DNA from: Methylobacterium sp. PvR107
GTDB taxonomy: Bacteria; Pseudomonadota; Alphaproteobacteria; Rhizobiales; Beijerinckiaceae
DNA: 64,000 nucleotides
Assembly: GCF_017833295.1 (NCBI RefSeq)
Contig: NZ_JAFIBW010000001.1
Location: 4,367,501-4,431,500, forward strand
Direction of reading: 5' to 3'
Shown: positions 35,865 through 45,214 of the stretch, piece by piece
Layout: each line of letters begins with the position of its first letter
How positions within the stretch are numbered: the first letter of the stretch is position 1
The notes under the pieces: generated by a model
Databases searched by the model: none
Told to the model about the DNA's origin: nothing
The model's input: only the letters and a program-made list of their open reading frames with translations
Position numbers and translations under genes: made by a program

Positions 35865-36737
35865 TCAGCGCAGGACGGTCGGCGCCACCCACCAACCGGG
35901 ATGGGCGCGGCGCAGCGCCGACGCCGCGCGCACGGCGCCGCGCCGGTCGGAGAACAGCGCGAACACCGTTGCGCCGGAGCCCGACATCCGCGCCAGCCGG
36001 CAGCCGCGCGCCCGCAGCGCCGCGAGGACCTCGCCGATCACCGGCGCCACGGTCAGGGCCGGCGCCTCCAGGTCGTTGCGGGCCGGGCCGATTGCCGCGA
36101 CGAGCGCGTCAGGGTCGAGGCCCGCGGCGATCACCGGATGGGCCACGCCCGTGCGCGTCTCGCCGACCGTCAGGCCCAGTGCCTTGAACACCGGCGCGGT
36201 GGGGACCGGAACGCCGGGATTGACCAGCACCGCCGGGAGCGGCGTCGCGCAAAGGGCAGGTCCGATCTCTTCACCGGCGCCACGCATTATCCGGGCCCGC
36301 GGATCGAGGCAGACCGGAACGTCGGCCCCGGTCTCCCGCGCCGCCGCGACGACGGCCGGGTGGTCCAGGGCGAGCCCGTTGAGGCGCGCGAGCAGGCGCA
36401 GGGCCGCGGCGGCATCGGAGGAACCGCCCCCGATGCCGGCGGCGACCGGCAGGCGCTTGATCAGATGGAAGCCGCCCATCCGCAGATCCGGCACCCGCCC
36501 GGCCAGCCCCCGAGCTGCGCGCAGCACCAGATTGTCCGCCGTCGGCCCGGCCGGCCCGGCCGTCGGCCCGCTGACGGCGAGCCCCAGCGGCGCGCCCGGA
36601 TCCAGAGTCAGCCGGTCCGCGGTGCCCGCGAAGGCCACGAGGCTTTCGAGCACGTGATAGCCGTCGCCCGCCCGCCGTCCGAGAACGTGCAGCGTCAGGT
36701 TGACCTTGGCGGGGGCGCGGTCTGCGAGCAGGGACAC
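35865..36737 (-). CDS. ispE: 4-diphosphocytidyl-2-C-methyl-D-erythritol kinase
   Basis: A 290-residue GHMP kinase of the MEP isoprenoid pathway. It has [27 protein letters not shown] at the N-terminus, the ATP-binding [24 protein letters not shown], and the C-terminal [15 protein letters not shown]. The start is uncertain: a GTG at 36737 gives the usual N-terminus, whereas the open frame continues to 36842 through moeA debris. It works with ispB (31.0 kb), which uses the product of this pathway. Confidence 0.92.
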   Translation of the reverse strand: MSLLADRAPAKVNLTLHVLGRRAGDGYHVLESLVAFAGTADRLTLDPGAPLGLAVSGPTAGPAGPTADNLVLRAARGLAGRVPDLRMGGFHLIKRLPVAAGIGGGSSDAAAALRLLARLNGLALDHPAVVAAARETGADVPVCLDPRARIMRGAGEEIGPALCATPLPAVLVNPGVPVPTAPVFKALGLTVGETRTGVAHPVIAAGLDPDALVAAIGPARNDLEAPALTVAPVIGEVLAALRARGCRLARMSGSGATVFALFSDRRGAVRAASALRRAHPGWWVAPTVLR

Positions 36738-36804
36738 GGGATCTCGAAACGGTGGTGAAAACGCTCCGCGAGGCTCTACAGGCTCGCGCGCGGGAACAAC
36801 AGCT

Positions 36805-37560
36805 TCAGCCGAGATCCCCATGCGCGGTACAGGGCAGGGCATCGCCGAGGCGGATCGCGGTCAGATCCTCTGCGAGTTCCACCAGCGCGTCGCTGCCGGC
36901 CAGGCCCGACAGGGCACCCGGGTGCCGGGACGGCCTCGGGCGCCCCGTCGACGCCAGGCCGGAGGCACACGCGCAGATACTCGCGCCGGCCCGGACGCTT
37001 CGCGCTGGCGAAGCCGCTTCTCACCGTGAACGGCGCCGTCGCCGCCAGCGCCCCCGACAGGTGCAGGACCAGCGGGCGGAGTGTCGCCAGCGCCGTCACG
37101 TAGACGGCGGCCGGCTTGCCCGGCAGGCCGATGAACGGCGTGCCCGCGATATGCCCCAGCGCTACAGGTCGGCCCGGCTTGATCGCGAGACGCCAGAAGG
37201 TCAGGTCCCCCGAGGCCTGGATGGCGGCGCGGACGTGATCGTCCTCACCCACCGAGACGCCGCCCGAGGTCAGGATCAGGTCGTGATCCGCCGCCGCCGC
37301 CGCGACGCGCTCTCGCAGAGCGGCGGCCGAATCGCGCAGGATGCCGAAATCGACCGGCTCGGTGCCGAGATGGCGGAGGAGGGCGGCAGATCGATCGGCG
37401 CGACCAGATCCCCGGCGAGCACGCGGCCGTCTGCCCGCGGGAGGTCCGCCGTCTCGATCCCGGACAGCACAGGCAACCGGTCCCGGATCGGCGCGACGGC
37501 ATCGGCGACCCGCATCAGGGCGGGCGCGGCGTCGAAGCAATCGGGGCTCAGGCGGCCCAT
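36805..37560 (-). pseudogene. moeA: moeA-like molybdopterin molybdotransferase, deleted and frameshifted
   Basis: The first 60 codons (MGRLSPDCFDAAPALMRVAD... to LVAPIDLPP) are a normal MoeA N-terminus. At 37381-37390 the coding sense jumps frame directly into RHLGTEPVDFGILRDSAAAL, so the central part (including the FDNSAMDGYA motif) is gone; about 130-150 residues by comparison with E. coli MoeA. The molybdate/MPT motif ILTSGGVSVGEDDHVRAAIQ is kept. A second lesion, one extra C near 36927-36930, shifts the last part (HPGALSGLAGSDALVELAED) to another frame that would end at 36805. No functional product is expected. Confidence 0.85.
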
Positions 37561-37700
37561 GGCGGCGCGGCATCGGGACGGGGCAGGCGGGTCGGCACGG
37601 GCGGCCTCGCGGGCTATGGTCCGCCGGCGTGCGGCATCAGGGCGGCGCGATCAAGCCCCGGAGCGTGGCTCCGGCGGGTCCGATCCTCTACGGTCCCGCC

Positions 37701-38858
37701 ATGCCGATCGCCGAAGAGCTCCCGTCCCAGCGCCATCTCTTCGAGGTCCCGCCCGAGGTCAGCTATCTCGACGCGGCGGCGTGGTCGCCCCTGCCGCGGG
37801 CCGTCCGCGCGGCCGGCGAGGCGGGCATCCTGACCAAGAGCCGTCCGTGGGAACATCCCCGCGAGGCGAACGCGGCCTGGGCGGAGCGGACCCGTGCGGC
37901 CGCCGCCGGGCTGATCGGCGCGGCCGCCGCCGACGTCGCGATCGTCAACTCGATCAGCCACGCCATGGCCGTCGCCGCGCGCAACATCGAACCTGTGTCG
38001 GGCGGCCGCCTGCTGCGGGTCGCCGACGAGTTCCCGTCCCTGCGCTTCGCGTTCGACAATCTGGCCGCCGTCCACGGCCTCGTCGTCGAGGAGGTCGCGC
38101 GTCCCCGGGACGGCGACTGGACCGCCGCGCTGCTGGACGCGATCGAGCGCCCGGGTGCCCCGCCGCTCGCGCTCGCGACTTTGACACCCCTGCACTGGAC
38201 CGACGGTGGCCTGATCGATCTCGATCGCTTGGCGCCTGCGGTCCACCGGGCCGGGGCTGCTCTGGTGATCGACGCAACGCAGGCGGTGGGTGCTGTCCCG
38301 GTCGATGTCGCACGCTGGCGACCCGACTTCCTGGCTTTCCCGACCTACAAATGGGCTTTGGGACCCTACGGCGTCGGATTCCTCTACGCCGCACCCCACC
38401 GGCAGGACGGCACGGCGATCGAGGACAATCTGGGAAACCGGCCCCCAGCCGTGGGTGCGCGCCGGTACGATCGTGGCGAGCTGAACGATCCCGTCGCTCT
38501 GCCGATGGCGGCGACCGGGCTGGAATTGATCGCCGGATGGGGCGTGCCGGCCGTGGCGGTCCGGCTGCGCGGGCTCACGGATCGCCTCGCGGAGGCAGCG
38601 GCGACACTGCCCCTCACCGTCGCGCCGCGTCACCTGCGCGCGCCTCACATCCTCGGACTGCGCTGTCGGGGAGGGCTTCCTGCGGGCATCGCCGAACGCC
38701 TGCGCCGCAACGGCGTCTTCGTGAGCGAACGCTCGGACGCCCTGCGGGTCAGCCCGCATGTCTGGACCGACGAGGACGACCTCACGCGCCTTATGGCCGC
38801 ACTGCAGCGCGAATTCGGCCGTGAAACCGGAGGCCGCATCGAAACGTACCGTCGCTAG
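37701..38858 (+). CDS. class V aminotransferase (cysteine desulfurase/isopenicillin epimerase-like)
   Basis: A 385-residue fold-type I PLP enzyme. It has VSYLDAAAWSPLP at the N-terminus, AIVNSISHAMAVAARNI, the Asp of VIDATQAVGAVPVDV and the PLP-binding Lys in LAFPTYKWALGPYGVGFLY. No reactive Cys loop like those of NifS/SufS is seen, so it is more like the isopenicillin-N epimerase or kynureninase-like branch. Substrate unknown. It stands next to the dead moeA, divergently oriented. Confidence 0.85.
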   Translation: MPIAEELPSQRHLFEVPPEVSYLDAAAWSPLPRAVRAAGEAGILTKSRPWEHPREANAAWAERTRAAAAGLIGAAAADVAIVNSISHAMAVAARNIEPVSGGRLLRVADEFPSLRFAFDNLAAVHGLVVEEVARPRDGDWTAALLDAIERPGAPPLALATLTPLHWTDGGLIDLDRLAPAVHRAGAALVIDATQAVGAVPVDVARWRPDFLAFPTYKWALGPYGVGFLYAAPHRQDGTAIEDNLGNRPPAVGARRYDRGELNDPVALPMAATGLELIAGWGVPAVAVRLRGLTDRLAEAAATLPLTVAPRHLRAPHILGLRCRGGLPAGIAERLRRNGVFVSERSDALRVSPHVWTDEDDLTRLMAALQREFGRETGGRIETYRR

Positions 38859-38962
38859 GCCGAGCTTCGCGGGCCTCTGCGGATGCCGCCACTGTCTCTG
38901 AAGCCGAGATCCCCGCGGGGAGGCTCTCTTGCCTTTCGCGGAGAGAGGCTGCCCGCACACGT

Positions 38963-40312
38963 ATGTCGAGACCGATGGCGTATCCCGATGAAGTCCTGCG
39001 CACGACGGCTGCCGGCCGCACGCTGCCCGTCCGGTTGCTCCATGCGCTGAAGGCTGGCGCCTCGGGGCGGTTCGCCGTGATCCTCTCCGGCGAGCTGATC
39101 CAGAGCCTGTTCCACTTCGTCCTGAACATCCTGCTGGTGCGTGAGCTTGATGCGCACGATTACGGGCTGTTCGCGATCGTGTTCGCGGTGGGCGCCGTCG
39201 GGATCACCTACATCCGCGCACTCGTGGCGATTCCCGCGATTCTCCATGTCGCCCGGAGCATCGGCCGGCCGGCGGCCCTCGGCTACGACGTGATGTTCGG
39301 CACCGGCGCGCTGCTGGTCTCCGGCGTGATGGGCGTCGGCGTCGGACTCGCCCTGGTGCCGGTGATCGGCCTCGGCGCCCTGGCTGGGGGCGCCTTCGTG
39401 GGTCTCTACGCTTTCCGCAGCTATCTGCGGATCGTGCTCCTCGCCCGGGGCCGTCCCCGGATCGCCGGCCTGAGCGATCTCGTCTACGCAGCCTGCGGGA
39501 CGATGTTCGTGGCACTCGGCCTCGGCGGTTCGGGCACGGCGCTCCTCGATCAGGCGTTCGCGGCGATCGCGCTGGCTCACGCGGTCGCCATCGGGATGGC
39601 CTACGCGGTGCTCCGCGAGCGGCTCCGGATCTCGCTCCGCGCGCGGGCCCGGGCGCGCTACCGGGCGATCTGGCGGACCCTGGCGTGGTCGCTGGCGGGC
39701 GTGACCAGCCTGACGGTGCAGGGCCAGGGCCTGACCCTGCTGTTCGCCCTCCTCGCCGGCCCGGCTGCCTACGCCCCCATCGCGGCGACGCTTGTGCTCT
39801 ACGCGCCCCTGCGCGTTCCCACGAGCGCGCTGATGAACATGGTCCTGCCGGAGATCATCCGGCTGCGCGCGAGCGGGCAGGCCAAGGCGGCCCAACGGAT
39901 GGTGCGGCGCCAGGCAGCGCTGCTCGGCTGCGCCTGCCTCGCCTACGGCGCCGCGATGGCGGCGCTGCTACCGCATATCGAGCAGGTTCTGTTCAAGGGA
40001 CGATTCGCGGGCGCGCCGCTCGGATGGATCGGGCTCGGTGTCTGGGCGGTGGTCACCGTCTCGCTGCTCTACGCGCTCCCCCGCGCCTATCTGGAAGCGG
40101 CGGCGGCATTCCGAACCATCACCGCGGGGGCCGTGGCGAGCGCCGCGCTGGGCTTCGCCCTGATGGTGCCGGCCCTCCTGCTCCTGCCGGCGGCCACCGC
40201 ACTCCTCGGCCTGCTCGCCTCCGAGATTGCCACGCTGGCGTGGTCGGTGAACGCCTTCCGGAGCCTCGCGCGCGCGTCGCACGCCGCGCCGTCCGCCGCG
40301 TGCGCGACGTGA
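38963..40312 (+). CDS. Wzx-type polysaccharide flippase (MOP superfamily)
   Basis: A 449-residue membrane protein with about 12 hydrophobic spans and the oligosaccharide-flippase architecture. It begins RFAVILSGELIQSLFHFVLN and has SLTVQGQGLTLLFALLAGPA in the middle repeat. It should move lipid-linked repeat units across the inner membrane for polymer assembly. It marks the left end of the exopolysaccharide cluster and is transcribed toward the acyltransferase gene on the other strand. Confidence 0.85.
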   Translation: MSRPMAYPDEVLRTTAAGRTLPVRLLHALKAGASGRFAVILSGELIQSLFHFVLNILLVRELDAHDYGLFAIVFAVGAVGITYIRALVAIPAILHVARSIGRPAALGYDVMFGTGALLVSGVMGVGVGLALVPVIGLGALAGGAFVGLYAFRSYLRIVLLARGRPRIAGLSDLVYAACGTMFVALGLGGSGTALLDQAFAAIALAHAVAIGMAYAVLRERLRISLRARARARYRAIWRTLAWSLAGVTSLTVQGQGLTLLFALLAGPAAYAPIAATLVLYAPLRVPTSALMNMVLPEIIRLRASGQAKAAQRMVRRQAALLGCACLAYGAAMAALLPHIEQVLFKGRFAGAPLGWIGLGVWAVVTVSLLYALPRAYLEAAAAFRTITAGAVASAALGFALMVPALLLLPAATALLGLLASEIATLAWSVNAFRSLARASHAAPSAACAT

Positions 40313-40344
40313 GGCCGAGCGCTTCCCGATAAGGACCTGTCCCG

Positions 40345-41475
40345 TCAGGTCGCGGCCTCGGCGGGCGGCGCCGTGACCACGGGATCCGCCGGTCTTCCGA
40401 AGCGGCCGCGCAACGCGTGTTGCGCGCGGTCCACGAAGTGGGCGACCGCGCCCTGCGGCGTGCGCGCGCCCATCAGCGAGGCCAGAGTGAGGTTCTCGGT
40501 GCCGAAACGGCCCTTGAAGCCCTCGTCACCGCACAGGAAATCCACGGTCTGCAACCCGTGGTCGATCGACCACATGATGTAGTCCATCATCAGGACCATG
40601 CCGGGCGAAGCCCGCTCCGCCGCCGGATCGTAGGTGGTGACGAAGGCCATCATCGCGCCCGCCTGCACGAAGTTGATCGACACCGCCACGACCTCGCCGC
40701 CGCATTCCAGCACGAAGGCGTGGAGCAGCCCCGTCTCACGCAGGACCTCAACCATGGCAGGCAAGGCCTGCGACCCCTCGTCGTAGAACGCTGTCGAGGC
40801 GAGCCCATGGGCCGCGAGCCAGGCCCGCTTGAAGGTCATCAGCCGCTCGAGAACCGGTGCGAGCGGCTCCTCCGGCCCGAGGAGGCGGAAGGCCAGCGCG
40901 CCACGCTCGCCCATGAATTTCTGGCCGCGGCGATAGTTCTGGCGGGTCTTCTTCGACTGCGCGTCGAACCACGCCGTCCCGGATTTCCAGGGCCCGCGCA
41001 CCCGCCAATTCGCTTCCTCGCGGTGGTTCAGGCGCAGCCGGATCCCGTCGCCTGGGCCATCGACCAGCGCCCGTGCCGCAGCGCCCGGCAGGAGTCGGTT
41101 CAGATAGGCCAAGTCGAATCCGCCAGCTTGGCCGGCATGGCGCCACATCCGCCGGACGAGGTCCCGGTCCGTCCCGGCGGCCAGGAGCGCATCACCGAAA
41201 TCCGCGCATTCCTTGGCGGCCCATTCGAGAACCCGAAGACCCTTCCGGCGCACGGTCGCGAGCGGCATCACGCCGACGAGCGACCCGCCGCGCCAGGCCA
41301 GCACGATGGCCAGGGCCCGGCGCTCCCGATCCGGTGTGCTGGCCCACCATGCGGAAATCCAGGCGTGACTCTGGAAGACGAGGGCGCCGCTGTGCCGCCA
41401 GAGGTCGGTCCAGGCCGGACCGACCTCTGCCAGCCGTTCGCTCGTCCGAATCGTCTCGAAATGCTCGAGGGCCAT
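40345..41475 (-). CDS. FemAB/CelD-like GNAT acyltransferase
   Basis: A 376-residue protein of the BcsL/CelD acetyltransferase group. N-terminal ETIRTSERLAEVGPAWTDLW and FQSHAWISAWW, then SKKTRQNYRRGQKFMGERG and the GNAT core LECGGEVVAVSINFV and AERASPGMVLMMDYIMWSID followed by FLCGDEGFKGRFG. Such enzymes decorate polysaccharides with acyl groups; the substrate here is inferred from context. Its ATG is 2 bp after the hydroxylase stop, so the two genes are probably coupled. Confidence 0.85.
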   Translation of the reverse strand: MALEHFETIRTSERLAEVGPAWTDLWRHSGALVFQSHAWISAWWASTPDRERRALAIVLAWRGGSLVGVMPLATVRRKGLRVLEWAAKECADFGDALLAAGTDRDLVRRMWRHAGQAGGFDLAYLNRLLPGAAARALVDGPGDGIRLRLNHREEANWRVRGPWKSGTAWFDAQSKKTRQNYRRGQKFMGERGALAFRLLGPEEPLAPVLERLMTFKRAWLAAHGLASTAFYDEGSQALPAMVEVLRETGLLHAFVLECGGEVVAVSINFVQAGAMMAFVTTYDPAAERASPGMVLMMDYIMWSIDHGLQTVDFLCGDEGFKGRFGTENLTLASLMGARTPQGAVAHFVDRAQHALRGRFGRPADPVVTAPPAEAAT

Positions 41476-41477
41476 GG

Positions 41478-42470
41478 TCAAGCGCCCGGCCGTGGCTGGG
41501 ACACGGCTCCGCGCAGGCGCCGGGCCTGCCGCGTGATCCGCCGGCCCATCTTCTTGAGCGGCAGCAGGTAGAGACCCGAAAGGGATTGATAATCTGCAAC
41601 ATCCCGATCGACGAGCCCGAATTTGAAATCCTCGTGCGGATCCGGCACGTAAAGCGTCCCGAACAAGCGATCCCAGAAGGAGAACAGCAGGCCGAAGTTC
41701 TTGTCGTAATGCTGCGGTGCCGTGGAGTGATGGAGCTGATGCCAGTGCGGACACAGCACGATGTTGTTCAGCGGCCCGAACGAGATCTTGAAATGCGTGT
41801 GCCGCACGAAGTCCATCATCAGGATGTTGCGCATGATGTAGACGTTGATGCCGAACACCGTCAGCTCGACGGGGTTGAGGGCGACGAGGCTCCAGATTCC
41901 GAAGCAGATCCCGGGGATCACCCCGTCCCAGGCGCGGTTCATCAACTCATCGAGCGGGTGCACCCGATCCTTCGTAATTCCGACCATCACCTCGGCCGAG
42001 TGATGGACTTTGTGGAGTTCCCAGAGAAAGGGATACCGGTGCTGGGCTGTGTGATAGAGATAGTAGGAGACATCGTAGGCGAGGAGCATCGTCGCGGTGA
42101 AGATCACCACGGTGATCGGTCCCGGTGCGCCGAACACCGGCTCGTGGATCCCGAAGATCGCGCCCAGCACCCGGTTGGTGGCATAGCCGACCGCCACCAC
42201 GAAGGTCACGCCGGCCGGGATCAGCAGGAACGGCATGATCGCCTTGCGGGTGACGTAGAACAGCAGGTCGGCCCGCGCGGAGGGATGCGTGATCACCTCG
42301 TGGGGGATCGCGAATTCGAAGAACTCCGCGAACGAGTACCTCTCCGCCGTTCGGAGATAGGCGATCAGCGCGCAACCGAGCGCCGTCGCGAACAGCATGC
42401 CCGCCGCGAGCAGATTCTCGGTTGAGACCTTCTCGACAATCTGCTGGATGAAATGGGCAATATCCATCAA
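41478..42470 (-). CDS. fatty acid hydroxylase / sterol desaturase family membrane protein
   Basis: A 330-residue di-iron membrane enzyme. The three His boxes are HTAQH, HKVHHS and HQLHHS in correct order, among about four to five membrane helices. The family hydroxylates or desaturates lipids or carotenoid-like compounds. It lies within an exopolysaccharide cluster and is coupled to the acyltransferase gene, so a role in a lipid-linked or acyl modification is possible but inferred. ATG at 42470 or 42467. Confidence 0.87.
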   Translation of the reverse strand: MMDIAHFIQQIVEKVSTENLLAAGMLFATALGCALIAYLRTAERYSFAEFFEFAIPHEVITHPSARADLLFYVTRKAIMPFLLIPAGVTFVVAVGYATNRVLGAIFGIHEPVFGAPGPITVVIFTATMLLAYDVSYYLYHTAQHRYPFLWELHKVHHSAEVMVGITKDRVHPLDELMNRAWDGVIPGICFGIWSLVALNPVELTVFGINVYIMRNILMMDFVRHTHFKISFGPLNNIVLCPHWHQLHHSTAPQHYDKNFGLLFSFWDRLFGTLYVPDPHEDFKFGLVDRDVADYQSLSGLYLLPLKKMGRRITRQARRLRGAVSQPRPGA

Positions 42471-42729
42471 GACGCGTTCCCTTGGCCGAAAAAGGCCCGA
42501 TTCTCACGATTGCCGCGTGTGCGCTGCCACGCTTGAAACCGGATATTTCGCCGGCAAGACCTTCGAGCGGTCCTCACCCCACTAGCGTGCTCTCTCAATC
42601 AGCCGCACTAGACTGGTTCCGGTCGCAGAGCGGGTCGCTCATAACATGGAACACATTACCGGACCATTCGTGGCCGAATACGGGGCTGATACCGGTTTCG
42701 TCCGGGCTCGGGCATGACGGCAGCCCTGA

Positions 42730-43872
42730 TCACGGTGCCGGCGCTCGGCTCAGCGTCGCCTGCACCATGCTGGCGATTCCGTCGGCCGCGGACTGTTCCG
42801 AGAAGAGGGCCTCGTAGCGCGTGCGTGCCGCACGGCCGAACTCGCGCCAGCTCTCCGGGTCGGCGACGATCCACGCCAGCGTTTCGGCGAGCGGCTCGGG
42901 GCCGCCGGGCGCCACGATCCATCCGGTCTTGCCGTGTTCCACGACCTCCGGCAGGCCGCCGATCGCCGTCACAAGCGGCGGCACCCCGTACGACATGGCT
43001 TCGATCGCCACCCGCCCGAGGGATTCGGGTTGCTGCGACGGCATGGCCACCACATCGGCCCAGCGATAGAGCGCGGCCGGATCGGTCACGAACGGCCGGA
43101 GGCTGACATGGTCCGACAGGCTGGTCGCGGCGATCCGGGCCGCCAGGGCGCGCTCGCGGGCCTCGTCCTCGAAGGCGTTGCCGACGATGCGCAGCTCGAT
43201 CCGTCGCCGCGTCGCCTCCGGGAGCGAGGCCATCGCCTCGATCAGCACGTCCTGGCCCTTGATCCGGCTGATCCGCCCGAGCATCAGCACCCGGAGCGGG
43301 CGGGTTCCGTCGTAGGTCGAGGGGTTCGGCTCGGCCGGCCCGGCAATGCCGTTGTAGACCACCCGCGTCAGGAGGCATGGCGGGAACGCGAAGGCGCGCT
43401 CCGTGGCGCGCGAGTTGAACACCACGCTGGCGCCGCTCCAGCGGATCAGCCCGCGCAGGACCGCCAGCACCGCCCCCTCCGCGATCTCGTGGACGTGCAC
43501 GATGCTGTGCCCGGGGCATAGCCGCGCGGCCAGCAGGTAATCGGCCACGACGGAGGTGTTGATATAAACGAGGTCGCTCGCACGGATTCGTCGCAGCGCG
43601 CGCAGCACCGCGCCGGGCAGCGCCATCATGCCCAGCGTGGCGAGGCGCGCCAGGTTCTTTCGCCGCAGGATCCAGAGCGGCTCGACAACGATGTGAGATG
43701 CGTAGGGCTGCAGGGCCGCGACGATCGGGCCGGTTTGGGGTAGGACCACGTCGATCTGCGCCCGCGGATGGAGGGCCCGCATGGCCCGCACCGTCTCAAT
43801 GAAGCAGCGGTCGGACCCGTAAAGCTCATAGCCCTGGTGCACGCAGGTTATGCGTAGTTCCCGCGCAGGCAC
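42730..43872 (-). CDS. GT4-type glycosyltransferase
   Basis: A 380-residue GT-B retaining glycosyltransferase. The N-terminal acceptor domain starts ITCVHQGYELYGSDRCFIETV; the C-terminal donor domain contains RVLMLGRISRIKGQDVLIEA and the E-x7-E motif in SQQPESLGRVAIEAMSYGVP. The GTG at 43872 was chosen as start because GGAGGGG lies 8 nt upstream; earlier ATGs at 43899 and 43944 lack ribosome sites. It adds one sugar of the cluster's polymer. The 259 bp between its end and the hydroxylase start shows no gene. Confidence 0.87.
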   Translation of the reverse strand: MPARELRITCVHQGYELYGSDRCFIETVRAMRALHPRAQIDVVLPQTGPIVAALQPYASHIVVEPLWILRRKNLARLATLGMMALPGAVLRALRRIRASDLVYINTSVVADYLLAARLCPGHSIVHVHEIAEGAVLAVLRGLIRWSGASVVFNSRATERAFAFPPCLLTRVVYNGIAGPAEPNPSTYDGTRPLRVLMLGRISRIKGQDVLIEAMASLPEATRRRIELRIVGNAFEDEARERALAARIAATSLSDHVSLRPFVTDPAALYRWADVVAMPSQQPESLGRVAIEAMSYGVPPLVTAIGGLPEVVEHGKTGWIVAPGGPEPLAETLAWIVADPESWREFGRAARTRYEALFSEQSAADGIASMVQATLSRAPAP

Positions 43873-44032
43873 GCCGCGATCCCCTCCGGAACAAGTCATC
43901 GTGTATGTCGATCTGCCCGCAAGAAGATTGTTTCCCGTGATCAACTATGAACCTAAGGTTGAGAATTCGATTAGCGGGCTTGGTGTTCGCAGACCTAATA
44001 TAATATGACGGGCAGACTGAGAAGGAAGGACG

Positions 44033-45214
44033 ATGTCGGATCGCGCGCCCGCGGTACTTATTCTCGGAACGCGCGGCATCCCTGCCGCCCATGGCGGATT
44101 CGAGACTTTCGCTGAACGTTTCGCGCTGCACATGGCGGGCCGCGGTTGGCGCGTCGGTGTGTACTGCCAGAAGGATGTCGATCGCGTGGGCTCGCGGATC
44201 TCGTCGCGGCGGTGGGAGGGCGTCGAGCTGATCACCGTCGAGGTCGGCCTGCGCGGTCCGGCCGCCACGCTGGCCTTCGACGCGATCTGCGCCCACGACG
44301 CAGCCGGTCGGGACGGGGTCTGCCTCGTGCTGGGCTATAACGGGGCGGTGTTCCTGCCTTATCTGCGCGCTCGCGGCGGCCGGATCCTGACCAACATGGA
44401 CGGGATCGAGTGGCTCCGCCCGAAATGGTCACTGCCGGTGAGGGCGTTCTTCTACGTCAGCGAATGGATCGCCGCCTGGTCGTCGCAGCGGCTCGTGGCG
44501 GACCATCCGGCCATCGCCGATCATCTCGCCGAGCGCCGCTCACGCGACGCCATCGCGACGATCCCGTATGGGGGCGATCCGCCGCCACCGGGTCTCGGGC
44601 CGCCGCCGCTGGGCCTGGAACCCGATCGTTACTTGGTTTCGATCGCCCGCATCGAGCCCGACAACAGCATCCTGACGCTGGTCGAGGCGTTCTCGCGTCG
44701 GCCGAGGGGAATGCGGCTCGTGGTGCTCGGCACGATGAAGGTCGGCGACCCCTACCACCGCGCCGTAGAGGATGCCGCTTCGACGGAGGTGCTGTTTCCC
44801 GGCGCCATCTACCAGGCCGACCAAGTCCAGGCCCTGCGGGTTCACGCCCGCGCCTACCTACACGGACACACGGTTGGCGGCACCAATCCGTCGCTGGTCG
44901 AGGCCCTCTGGGCGGGCAATGCGGTGATCGCCCACGACAACCCGTTCAACCGCGGCACCGCGGGCGACGCCCAGTTCTACTTCACGGATGGGGATTCCTG
45001 CGCCGCCGCGATCGAGCGCGTGCTCGCCGACGAGATTGCAGTCAGCAGCGCCCGTACGGCGGCGCGGCAGCGCGCCGAGAGCTTCCGCTGGGACGACGTG
45101 CTGGCGGCCTACGAGGAGGAGGTGCGGCGGGTCGGCGGCTATCCGAAGGCGCCACTCCGCCGCCCCGCGCCCGTCATCACGCCTGCCCGCGCAACCGCCG
45201 GGACGGAATTGTGA
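44033..45214 (+). CDS. DUF1972/GT4-type rhamnosyl- or galactosyltransferase
   Basis: A 393-residue glycosyltransferase with the N-terminal DUF1972 domain of rhamnosyltransferases (LILGTRGIPAAHGGFETFAERFA), then NMDGIEWLRPKWSLPVR and the donor-binding part with VSIARIEPDNSILTLVEAF and GGTNPSLVEALWAGNAVIAHDN. The ribosome site is AGAAGGAAGG. The following hydrolase gene overlaps its stop codon (TGATG), so both are made together. Confidence 0.88.
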   Translation: MSDRAPAVLILGTRGIPAAHGGFETFAERFALHMAGRGWRVGVYCQKDVDRVGSRISSRRWEGVELITVEVGLRGPAATLAFDAICAHDAAGRDGVCLVLGYNGAVFLPYLRARGGRILTNMDGIEWLRPKWSLPVRAFFYVSEWIAAWSSQRLVADHPAIADHLAERRSRDAIATIPYGGDPPPPGLGPPPLGLEPDRYLVSIARIEPDNSILTLVEAFSRRPRGMRLVVLGTMKVGDPYHRAVEDAASTEVLFPGAIYQADQVQALRVHARAYLHGHTVGGTNPSLVEALWAGNAVIAHDNPFNRGTAGDAQFYFTDGDSCAAAIERVLADEIAVSSARTAARQRAESFRWDDVLAAYEEEVRRVGGYPKAPLRRPAPVITPARATAGTEL

